Assembly: GCA_002943765.1 (NCBI GenBank)
Contig: PQWQ01000023.1
Coordinates: 374,501-438,500 of the forward strand
DNA: 64,000 nucleotides
Direction: 5' to 3'
From: Psoroptes ovis
Lineage: Eukaryota > Arthropoda > Arachnida > Sarcoptiformes > Psoroptidae
In this document: positions 46,021-55,582 of the stretch, one piece after another
How positions within the stretch are numbered: position 1 is the stretch's first letter
How the letters are laid out: each line of letters starts with the position of its first letter
Position numbers and translations under genes: made by a program
Notes under the pieces: generated by a model
Databases searched by the model: none
Seen by the model: the letters and a program-made list of their open reading frames with translations, nothing else
Told to the model about the DNA's origin: nothing

Positions 46021-47523
46021 ATGTCTTTAATCAATAATTCTCGTCATGTATTCGGTAATTTATTCATCCGATTTAATCAACGAAAATTTTTGTCATCATC
46101 ATCCGTATCATCTACGTATGTAATCGAATTTCAAAAATTATTAGGTACAAATAATGTACAAATTGATGATCTTGAACAATACAATCAAGATTGGTTACAT
46201 TCACATCATGGCCGATCGGATATTGTACTATTCCCTCGTAACACCGATGATGTATCGAATATATTAAAATATTGTAATACGAATCGATTAAAATGTGTAG
46301 TACAATCGGGCAATACATCATTGGTTGCCGGTTCAGTACCGTTTGACAATGAAATAATTATTTCAATGAAAAAAATGAATAAAATATTATCATTCGATCC
46401 AATAACCGGTGTACTACAATGTGAAAGTGGTTGTATATTACAACATTTAGAAGAATTTGTACAAAGCAAAAATCGATTGATACCATATGATTTGGGTGCT
46501 AAAGGTTCTTGTATGATCGGAGGAAATTTAGCAACAAATGCCGGTGGTTTACGTTTCATACGTTTTGGTCCATTACATGCTAATGTATTAGGCTTAGAAG
46601 TAGTGCTGCCTAATGGAAATGTTTTGAATTTAATGAGTGAAATGCGTAAAGATAATACTGGTTATCATCTCCGTCATTTATTTATCGGTTCTGAAGGTAC
46701 CCTTGGGATAATTACTAAAGTTTCCATTTTATGTCCAATGGATTATCGTTTTAAAAAATTATTATTTATATCATTGAAAAGTTATGAAGATTTATTGCAA
46801 TTATATCAGCTGTTACAAGAAGATTTTCAAGAAAATTTAACCTTATTCGAAATGATGGATTCAGAATCGATGAATGTTGTTATCAACAACCTTAAACGTA
46901 CAAATCCATTATCGTCTACCGAAGATAATGTAAAATTTTATTGTCTATTCGAATTATCAACAAATGATTCGAATTTGAATGCATTTGATGATCGAATCAC
47001 TGGGTTATATGAAAAATTATCAACAAAATCGCTGATCATTGATGGTATATCAGCAAATGAATGGAATGAAATGGATAAATTTCTGAAGCTAAAACAATAT
47101 CGTGAACAAATTACCGAAGCACTGCGTTTGGATGGTTATTGCTATAAATATGATATATCATTACCATTACATTGTTATTATCAAATTGTTGATATAATGC
47201 GTAAACGTTTTTACGAAAATAATAACTCGAATTATATACGAATATGTGGTTATGGACATATGGGTGATCGAAATTTACATTTAAATATTACATCCAAAGT
47301 ATTTGATGAAAATATTTTGCAATTAATCGAACCATTTCTTTATGAATATGTATCCAATAATAATGGAAGTATTAGTGCTGAACATGGTATCGGGCAACGT
47401 AAATGTAAATATTTACATTATTCAAAATGTCCACAATCAATCCAGTTGATGAAACAATTGAAACAAATGTTTGATCCAAATTTAATACTTAATCCATATG
47501 TGCTGTTTGATTGTGATAAGTAA
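46021..47523 (+). CDS. D2HGDH: D-2-hydroxyglutarate dehydrogenase, mitochondrial
   Basis: FAD enzyme of the mitochondrial matrix that oxidises D-2-hydroxyglutarate to 2-oxoglutarate and passes electrons to ETF. One intron-free exon of 500 residues, close to the animal family length. Residues 1-30 are basic/Ser-rich, fitting a presequence (RFNQRKFLSSSS). The FAD domain (about 60-240) contains LGAKGSCMIGGN, ATNAGGLRFIRFG, RKDNTGY and FIGSEGTLGIIT. The C-terminal domain holds REQITEALRLDGYCYKYD with the substrate-binding Arg, Thr and Lys of the human enzyme apparently kept, and metal ligands in GYGH (H413), NLHLN (H420) and SAEHG (E454). Two oddities: the pyrophosphate loop GGNTGMVGGSVP of the human protein is SGNTSLVAGSVP, and GDGNLHLN reads GDRNLHLN. 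The start is the first ATG, immediately after an AT-rich stretch. Confidence 0.96.
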   Translation: MSLINNSRHVFGNLFIRFNQRKFLSSSSVSSTYVIEFQKLLGTNNVQIDDLEQYNQDWLHSHHGRSDIVLFPRNTDDVSNILKYCNTNRLKCVVQSGNTSLVAGSVPFDNEIIISMKKMNKILSFDPITGVLQCESGCILQHLEEFVQSKNRLIPYDLGAKGSCMIGGNLATNAGGLRFIRFGPLHANVLGLEVVLPNGNVLNLMSEMRKDNTGYHLRHLFIGSEGTLGIITKVSILCPMDYRFKKLLFISLKSYEDLLQLYQLLQEDFQENLTLFEMMDSESMNVVINNLKRTNPLSSTEDNVKFYCLFELSTNDSNLNAFDDRITGLYEKLSTKSLIIDGISANEWNEMDKFLKLKQYREQITEALRLDGYCYKYDISLPLHCYYQIVDIMRKRFYENNNSNYIRICGYGHMGDRNLHLNITSKVFDENILQLIEPFLYEYVSNNNGSISAEHGIGQRKCKYLHYSKCPQSIQLMKQLKQMFDPNLILNPYVLFDCDK

Positions 47524-48827
47524 TAATTGAAAATAATCGAATAATTGATTTGTGATTTCAAAATTATCATTCAAAATCAATTAATATGAATTTTAAATGT
47601 TCAGATATTATTTAAATATCAAAACTAGTTGTCACTGGATTAAACTGGATTAGCTTAAGCTTGTAATTAATATTTTTTCAATGTGAAAAATTGACAAATC
47701 ACCAATCTCTCCTCACTGATCGATTAATTGATTAGTTTTGCTTAGTTTATGTATTTGAAAATGATGATTACATTGAAAATCAATTAATCAAAAACCACTT
47801 GAAGCATTGAAAGTCATCAAAATTTCGATTTTCCTTCCATCCAACCACTTGAATACTCTTGATGATGTATGTGAACACATTAAGAAGAAATCAGATGATC
47901 AATGATCATCAATGTTTCAAAATGAATGTTTGGAACAAGGCGTCATTCAGAAACAAGAACTATTTAAACACATATAGGTCTTCGAATGTTCATTCCTGAA
48001 TTTCTAAAATCATTCCCCTTCAAATCATCAATATCATCAAGTCGTATTGATTACGTCTACGGTGGTGGATGGGCCGATGTATCTTTATTGTTATCGCCGC
48101 CAGCCACCTTTATCGAATATAATCAAATCGAATCATTCATCGAACATGAAGAGCCAAAAACTATATAAATACACACTCATTGTATTTTGATTGTCAATAA
48201 ATGAATGAATAAATCAGTTTTATACACAATTACAATTGTAATCGTGAGTATAGTTTGCCAAAAAGCCAATTATTATTTACATTTAGATTTTTTTCCAATG
48301 AAATTTCTTTCTACAAGTTTTAATTCGTAGTTTTAAAATTGAATTTCGTAGTTTTCAAGTTAAATTTCGTAGTTTTGAATGCAATTTTACACTATACTAT
48401 TACGAAAATCAATTTGAAAACTATGAAAATTAATTTCAAAACTACGAATAAAAACTTGAAACCCTGCATTTATTTACACACATACAGGGGTTGTAATTCA
48501 TCCACAACAACGGCGACGAATCATTCAGATTTTCCATTGAATTCAATTGAATTTAGTTGAATTTTCTCAATTTTTTTCTATATTTGAAAGCATACAAATC
48601 AACATATTTGTTTATACGATTACACTGTACAATATAACGCAGTTATCAATTATTATTGTTTGTATTGCGTGTTTGTGTGCATAATCCATTGATATATAAT
48701 ACAATATAATATAAAAATCCCGAAAAATTCTTTGGCAAATTTTGATTTAAGATTTATTTCTTGGTTTTCCATTGATTTGTGCCTTTATATTTCGCTGATA
48801 TTTTTATTGAAATATTTCAATAATCGA
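47524..48827. other. Spacer between D2HGDH and the following gene
   Basis: AT-rich, with no well-supported gene. A 60-codon ORF at 47,986-48,168 ends in a TATATAAATA sequence and is followed by AATAAA near 48,197, but has no recognisable domain. A large inverted repeat occupies 48,313-48,457. Confidence 0.45.
48313..48457. repeat. Foldback of about 145 bp built from TTCGTAGTTTT units
   Basis: The left arm carries three spaced TTCGTAGTTTT copies (from ACAAGTTTTAATTCGTAG). The right arm is their imperfect reverse complement, ending AAACTACGAATAAAAACTTG. The loop is the short ACACTATACTAT region. It is a different sequence from the two TA-flanked families. No coding potential. Confidence 0.75.
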
Positions 48828-50514
48828 ATGAGTAAGTCATCTTTGGTTGTTTTAAATCATTAATTTTAACCCTTTCTTTTCATTTTTTGATTGATTTTAA
48901 ATAGATACGTTTGATAATAATTCAAATAATAAAAGAATAATCAAATCCAAAGATAAACAAGTATTGGCCACAACAGTGAATAATCAAAACAATCCAATGG
49001 ATTGTAATGATTATTATAATAAAAATGAATCAACAACATCAGCCACATCGTTTCAACGATATCAATTTTTTGCTGCTGAATGGCCTAGTTGACTTCGAAA
49101 TAATGTTCAAAATTTGAAATTGAATGGTAGTAATATTATCACTGAATCATTAGATTTAGCGGTGTCATTGAATAATGTTCGGTTGATTAATGAGCAATTC
49201 GAGCAATCCAATGAATTGAATCCTACAGCCATATCCTTGATCAATGGAGATGATGCCAAAGGCAGCTCATCGAATGCATCACCGAAGACATCATCGTCGC
49301 CGATAAAATCCAAAGAATTATTGTCAGATACAATTACATTGGATAAGCTATTGGATAAACCAAATTGGTCTGAAGAAGAATTGAAACAAATCGAATTCGA
49401 CAATCTTTGTGAATTTGAAACTGAATTAACTAAATGGGAAACAGTATTACAACAATGTTTAGCTCGTTATGATTATAATACATTCGGTACATATGTAGAT
49501 TTTTATCATTCATATTTAAATGATAAATCTCGGTCAAAATCATCAGCTGATTATAATTTAACAGATTTCATATTGAATTATGAAGCAAAAATTAAAATGG
49601 ATAGTATGTCATGTGTTGGACAATCGCTGATATTAATGAATTCATTACAATCATTGAATAATAATAATTATTCAAAATATTTTTCATTGGTTTCATGTGA
49701 AGAAATGATTATGACAATGACCAAGGCGACCGATGAATTTGAATTTGATGATGATAATTCAAATTTAAATCCGGAACAACAATCGATACAATCAAAATAT
49801 CAACTAGATTCAACGAATAATGTTAAAGAACATGTATTGGTTTGTTTAAAATTTCGAATATCCGATTCGGATCGTTTAGGTTATGTGTTATTGGATCCTG
49901 GTTATCATCTTTCGCGACCAATTGTCATTATGAATGATAATCAATATCCAAATACTGGTTGGTTTAATGCAACACGTAATACGAAAATACAGAAACAATT
50001 TTGTTATCAGTTAATCAGTAATCAATATATTGCATGGAAAGTACGGGAGGTAATGTTGGAAAATGATGGTCAACCGGCTATTGGCAATAATTTACCAGTG
50101 ATCCGCAAGCAATACGTAAACATTATTTACATTCAAAAAGAATTTATCAAATATGCAAGTGTTACCGAAAAACGATCATGTATATTTTCACTTAAATCCT
50201 ATGTAATACGTAGCCGTAAAGGACCGATTGCTGGATTTTATTCATGGATTGAACAGAAAAATTTGATTATTTTCTATGAAAATCCAAATGATAATGGCCA
50301 ACGACAAACTGAAAAATATCATATTAATGATTTAGATTCGATGGCCGTACGTAATTCATTGAAACGTGTAGCCCGTTATCATCATGATGCCAGTAAATGG
50401 GAAGAAATTTATGAAAATTTTCTTACCTTACTCACCGAATATCGGCAATCATTGTATGATGAACAATTTTGTTTTGATCTTTGTGAAATTGATAAATGGA
50501 TTGAAGAAGAGTAG
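48828..50514 (+). CDS. Unrecognised protein with Cys/His/Asp arrangement; one in-frame TGA
   Basis: A 4-nt exon (48828-48831, ATGA, donor GTAAGT) is joined to 48905-50514, giving M-N-T-F-D onward. The frame is open except for TGA at 49,090-49,092 (codon 64, context EWPS-TGA-LRNNV), and would total 537 codons. Downstream of the TGA the first in-frame ATG is 8 bases past 49,590, almost at the putative active site, so a start after the TGA would lose over 150 residues. I do not recognise the family. MSCVGQSLILMNSL (Cys at 49,612), VKEHVLVCLKF (His at 49,831) and GYVLLDPGYHLSRP (Asp at 49,894) form a Cys...His...Asp order like arylamine N-acetyltransferases and transglutaminases (His-Asp spacing 21). 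That function is inference. The C-terminus is ordinary acidic/aromatic sequence without membrane segments. Options are a recent pseudogene, TGA readthrough, or a base error. Confidence 0.6.
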
Positions 50515-50548
50515 TAATAATCGTAAGATTCGAAAATCGAATTCATGA

Positions 50549-50630
50549 ATAGGTTGTCCGATAAGTTTTTGCCAATTTTCTCATTATTTCCCCTACGATA
50601 TATTCGGCAAAAACTTTTCGGACAACCAAA
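50549..50630 (-). mobile_element. Foldback element, subfamily A, in a 3' UTR
   Basis: An 82 bp element with arms AATAGGTTGTCCGATAAGTT and AACTTTTCGGACAACCAAA, extended inward by TTTTGCC/GGCAAAA pairing. It starts 35 bp after the stop codon of the preceding gene and before the AATAAA at 50,861, so it is probably transcribed. Confidence 0.88.
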
Positions 50631-50860
50631 TTGATTAATTGAATTGAATGGGAGAAAAATTTCATTTATTTTTATTTCAAATTATTCAAATAATAATAAT
50701 CCTAAACAAACACAAACACACTAATTGTCAACAAAACAAAAAATATGACATGTGACAAGTTTGTATTTTGTGAAAAATTAAAGTTCAAAAACTTCATAAG
50801 ATTTAAATATTTAAGAACAAGTATATTTCATCAATTGAAATGATCACACACACTCTCTTA

Positions 50861-50866
50861 AATAAA
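50861..50866 (+). terminator. Candidate polyadenylation signal
   Basis: An AATAAA 347 bp downstream of the stop of the unrecognised gene on the same strand. An intervening foldback element would lie within the 3' UTR. Confidence 0.4.
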
Positions 50867-51322
50867 TACAAGTAGAAATTTTGTGAAAAATTGAAATAAA
50901 TGGAAATTAAACTAAATCATTTAATAATTTAAAACATTTGAAATCATTATTTATGTCTTTGCTGATCATCATCGAATAGAGCTCAATTTCATTCAAATGT
51001 TCAATTTGTTTTGAAGAAAAATTCAAATATCAATAGTCCTAAATGACCAGTGGGAATTATTATTCATCGATCAAGCGACATCAAAGTCACATGTATGTAT
51101 TTTATTGTATTTTTTATATTTTTGTGGTGGTGGTGCACAGACAATTAATTTATTTTCATCATTTTTTTCTATTGAAAATAATGATGACAATGACAATATT
51201 TAATGTGATTATTATTGTTATGATTAATTAATTAATTAATTTGATATTGATCAATAATGATCCATCATCCTAATTCGAGCACATCATTCATAATCAACGT
51301 GTGAGTATTGATATTCATTTAT

Positions 51323-52308
51323 TCATTCTTTCTTATGACCACCACCACCACTCGGTTTCTTATATTTACGATTTTTCATTGCCGCCGACTTCTTTGATTT
51401 ACCTTTATGTTCATTTGTATTCGATGATGATGATCTACTGCTTGATGATGGTGAATCATTGAAATAATATTGTTGTTGTGGCTGTTGTTGTTGTTGATAG
51501 AGATAATTATCATTATTTGATGATCCTGTTGTTGATGGTGGTGGTGTTGAACTTGGTGGAAGTGTAATGATTGGTACCGGTGAATCTGATGAAGATGGAT
51601 ACTGTGGTTGTTGTTGTTGATGATTAGTTGTTGGTCCAGCAGTTATTGCCAATCGATTACGTTGTTGTGGTGCTGCTTGTAGATATTGTTGTTGATGTCG
51701 ACCATTTTGATATGCTCTTCCCATACGCGATGACCATTCTTGTTGAAATTGTGGTGCTTCTTCTTCTTCAATATTAATGAATTCATTATTCTCTTCTTCA
51801 TCACCAGTACGATGATTACGGCTACGTTCAATAACATGACCACGATCATTAATATGACGGCCAACTTTCATTTTTTGCAAACCAGTACGTGAATCACGAA
51901 CAGTATGACGTTCTTCTCGTACACCACCGGGTCCAATATGATTCATTTTAGTTTCTTCATATATTTGTGGTTGTCCATTACCATTACTTGAAAACGATAC
52001 AAATGATGATGATACAAACGATGTGCCGGGATTCGATTGCATTTGTGATGCTTGTTGTATCATATTTTGCATTTGATTAAAATGATTAAACGGTGAAAAC
52101 ATATTCGATCCAGCGCCACGATTCATACCGAACGGTGTCATAGCACCGAATGGATCAAACATTCCACCCATCATTTGATTCATCATATTGTCAATGTTCC
52201 TAGAAGTAATTTGAATCAAATTAGAACCCATCAATTTTCTCCAACAAATACAAGTATCACTTACCCAAACATATCATCCATATTGCTGCCGAAACGAAAT
52301 AGTGCCAT
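51323..52308 (-). CDS. Mlf: Myeloid leukemia factor (Mlf) homologue
   Basis: Mlf proteins are adaptor/chromatin-associated factors that shuttle between nucleus and cytoplasm and affect haemocyte development and protein aggregation. Two exons on the - strand, 52308-52265 and 52199-51323 (intron 65 bp), give 306 residues. Exon 1 encodes MALFRFGSNMDDMFG and joins NIDNMMNQMMGGMFDPFG, the Met/Phe-rich N-terminus of the family. The conserved core at about 85-175 includes SSFVSFSSNGNGQPQIYEE, GPGGVREERHTVRDSRTGL, KMKVGRHINDRGHVIERS and EFINIEEEEAPQF. The C-terminal third is Gln/Ser/Pro-rich and ends in a Lys-rich tail. A reading frame continues upstream of exon 2 through the intron, but the spliced N-terminus fits the family far better. 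CREB-like and NRF1-like sites lie about 360-460 bp upstream. Confidence 0.95.
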
Positions 52309-52665
52309 ATTTTTTAAATCTTAGCTGATTATTTTTTATTCAAATTTATTTAATAATCTTCAAATATACTCGAGAAAAAAAACTAAATATTTATATTCCT
52401 CAAAAGTCTATAATTAAATTTGAATGATTTTTAAATTTAGAATATATTCGTTTAGTTTTAAGGAAAAAAAAGGTTAAATTAAACAATTAAACTTGATTCG
52501 AATCAATTTAAATATAAATCTCACTGATGGGGTTATGATGAATGATATCAAATTGATAATTTCAATTGCGTTTGCCAAGAAATTAAAAATTTGATCAAAA
52601 TTAAAAATAATCACAACAAAAAAAATGTGAAAATTTTTGATCCAAAACTTATTTATTCGATTGAG

Positions 52666-52677
52666 CGCGCATGCGCA
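52666..52677 (-). promoter_or_regulatory. NRF1/Ewg-type site upstream of Mlf
   Basis: CGCGCATGCGCA matches the NRF1 consensus YGCGCAYGCGCR at all 12 positions, in a strongly AT-rich setting. It lies 358 bp upstream of the Mlf start codon. The family of sites is typical of housekeeping promoters. Confidence 0.55.
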
Positions 52678-52757
52678 GTATTGACAATGTGTAAATACGC
52701 CGTAAAGAAAATTCAAGAAAAATCTACACACACATGAGCTATAGTTCATAAAGAGCA

Positions 52758-52765
52758 TGACGTAA
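52758..52765 (-). promoter_or_regulatory. CRE/ATF-like site upstream of Mlf
   Basis: TGACGTAA, 81 bp further from Mlf than the NRF1-type site. It is close to the TGACGTCA consensus. The same pairing of motifs occurs upstream of Mic10. Confidence 0.4.
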
Positions 52766-53230
52766 TAAATTAAAAAGAAACTTTCCACGTAAATTTTTTT
52801 TTTTGTGTTTTCAAGGGAAATTTCTTGAGTAAAAAAAACAAAAAACAACTATTTCTACCTTCATTGTTCTTGTTTACTTTTTGTTCATTTTGTTTTAATT
52901 TTGGTTAATTATTCGATTTATTTCATTTTGTTTGTTTTTGATCTAATTATTTCATTAATTTTTGAACCTTACGACCCTTACAATGCCTTTGATTTCGATT
53001 ATTTTCACTGAAAAATTCAAGATTAAATTGGAGCCAAATATGAATTTACATTGAATGAATGAGCAGAAGAGCCCACAAAATAACACATGAAAACCGGTCT
53101 AAAATGTTTGAATTTTTTCCCTTGGTCGAAATACCTTTAACTATGTGTGTGTGTGTGTACATATGCTAAGTTAAACAAATATTATCAACAGAAAGCCTGG
53201 ATGGATGTCTAGGGCAACGACCATAGTCAT

Positions 53231-53240
53231 TAACCGGTTA
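53231..53240. promoter_or_regulatory. Grainyhead-type palindrome
   Basis: TAACCGGTTA is the symmetric Grainyhead/LSF-type consensus (WAACCGGTTW). It sits in a short GC-richer patch between Mlf and the RhoGEF gene. The target gene is unknown. Confidence 0.3.
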
Positions 53241-53473
53241 CCAGTGTAGACTATTTCAACGATTATGCTTTAAATCTGTCTCGATTTCCATGGTGAAATC
53301 ACTGAAAATCATTCAAATTTTGCCCGAGTCATAGCCCCAAATGTCAGAATCAGTACTGAGCGATGATGACGAGAAAATCACGGTCATGTACACTGTATGT
53401 ATGGCGGTGATGTTATTTACGAAAATGATATATATACGAATACCAAAAATCAAAACAAAACAACCTTAAAGTA

Positions 53474-53553
53474 TTAGGTTGTTCTAAAAGTTCTTGCCGA
53501 TTTTTCAATTATATTCTACAATATGACCGGCAAAAACTTTCCGAACAACCTAA
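53474..53553 (-). mobile_element. Foldback element, subfamily A
   Basis: An 80 bp element, TA on both sides. The left arm is TTAGGTTGTTCTAAAAGTTC then TTGCCGA, the right arm GGCAAAAACTTTCCGAACAA then CCTAA. Confidence 0.9.
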
Positions 53554-54372
53554 TAAAAGAAAAACACTGAAATTACTATGGGCCTTTTTCAGGGTCTATG
53601 ATTAAAGAGAAATACCTTTTATTTTTAAGGCTGGCGCGTTTTTTTTTCCTCGATACATTCGTATATATATCTTCATATATTCTCTTCATTTTAAATCATC
53701 CGAATTCTTCAATTATTTACATTGAAATTGAATTGAATTTGAATCAAAATTGAATGAATTGAAATATGAATATAAATAAATAATAATGAAAGCGTAGAAG
53801 TCTGATTATCAATTGAATTTCATTCATACAAACACACACGAATACAGCCACATTGAATAATAATGCCCAAATACTTTGTTTGTTTGTTTGAATTAATAGA
53901 AATAACTGGGCGAGGTTTTTGCCTCTAAATCTTCAATTATACATCCTTATTATCTTGTTATTAATGGTGGTCATATTAGATTTACAATAAATTACAATTG
54001 AATTTTTTTTTGAATGAATGAAATGAAATTAATACAAAAATTGATATTGTAAGGCTTGTACCTTTGATACAAGCAATTTTTCGAATTTACATTTTTGTTT
54101 CATGTATTTTTTTTCAATTCATTTGTTCCATTCATTCATTAATTCATATACTTATTTCCGATGCGAATGCGAGAGAGAGAGAGCTGAAGAGCTCAATGTT
54201 TCAAAGATATTTCAATTGTTCAATTCAGCCACCAAAAAAGAAGGATGTTTTCATTAGTCTTCAATGGTAATGGTGTTGGTGGTTGTGGTGGTGGCAGTTG
54301 GTATTTCATCTTCTGTACACATTCGTATGTTGTATATAGCCAAATGAATGAAAATATTTCAAATTCAATGAG

Positions 54373-54402
54373 ATAAAAATACACGAACTCGTGTATTTTT
54401 AT
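54373..54402. repeat. 30 bp hairpin with 2-nt loop
   Basis: ATAAAAATACACGA, then AC, then TCGTGTATTTTTAT. The arms are perfect reverse complements over 14 bp. It is too short for the foldback families and has no repeat relative in the window. Confidence 0.8.
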
Positions 54403-55582
54403 ATGGACTAATAACGAGGGATTCTCTACACGAATAGACGAATTCGAAATTCGAATGTTTTTTTCTCGTATTTTTCATTCTGATAATTTTTTTTTTGAAA
54501 TATCGATAGTATCGAATTCTTTATTGTTTTTTTTCTATTTTTTTGTAAATTAAAAACATTCGATTTGATCTAAGATTATATTCTTTGGATCATTAATTGG
54601 ATGTTTGACCCTTGTGATTTTTGACAATTCATCATCGTCTAATGGTTCAGACCTAAGAAAATAAAATTGGACCGAAAATCGCTGGAAAATTGGTCGAAAT
54701 TTTTCACTTGTCATCTATTTTCTATTTTGACTGGTCAAGTCATTTTTATTTCCCCGAGTGAAAACAATCATCAATGATTCATTCACTTTCAATTATTTCT
54801 TATTGTTTTTTGTATGATTTTTATTGCCCATTTATCCAATGGTCATAACGAATGAATGAAATGATCATCTTCATCATCGTCTTGGTCGATCAATAGTCTT
54901 ATTATCCCTGAAGATAATCAAAAAAATGCATTAATCCATCAAAGATAATCAAACAAAACAATTAAAAAAAATCAATCTATATTTTCAATAATATTTCAAT
55001 CTATTTATCATTGAAATAATGGAATTTTTCGTCTTCACTTCAACACTTAAGTTATCATCATAATTTTCATCAATGATTTTCATTAAAATGTAAATATATG
55101 ATTTGATCACAAAACAAAATACACATCAACATCTGCCTACGATTTATTTCTATGTATTTGTATAATCATTATCATTATTTATGTTCATTTTGCTTTCCGA
55201 AATATCTTCAAAACATTCACGCAAAGCAAACAACAACAGCTACAAGATGGTCATATGAGGCTATAATCTTTGTTTTTTCAGAAAATTACTACACATTCGA
55301 ATAGGCCTACGAAGATATTTTCATATATTTTCATTGTAACAAATACGACGAAATTGTAATCATCATCATCATCATCAGCATCAAGCAGGCAGGCAGCTTT
55401 TGATTGCTTATCAATTGTCTTCATTGTCTTCATATTCATTATTATCATTATCTTCAAATATGTGATAATCGTTTCTTTGTTTTTGTTTTTTCTTTGATGA
55501 TTAATCATTCGAAACTCAAAAATTTCCTTCCTATTAATTATGTCAACAATATATTCGTTCATTCATTCATTCATATGAGAAT

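Larger units (their letters stand above)
52766..55582. other. Spacer between Mlf and ARHGEF10
   Basis: No supported gene. It holds one subfamily A foldback, a small GC-richer patch at about 53,190-53,410 containing a palindromic TAACCGGTTA, a (GT)n tract, and a 30 bp near-perfect hairpin at 54,373. The 5' UTR of the RhoGEF presumably starts within the last few hundred bases. Confidence 0.45.

Noticed and set aside
47986..48168. 60-codon ORF followed by AATAAA
   Set aside because: Looks slightly gene-like (GGGWADVSLLL), but too short to support without homology. It could be a terminal exon of an unseen gene.
52200..52234. Upstream in-frame extension of the Mlf second exon (MMGSNLIQITSR)
   Set aside because: This extension is intron sequence. 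Exon 1 with MALFRFGSNMDDMFG gives the proper family N-terminus.
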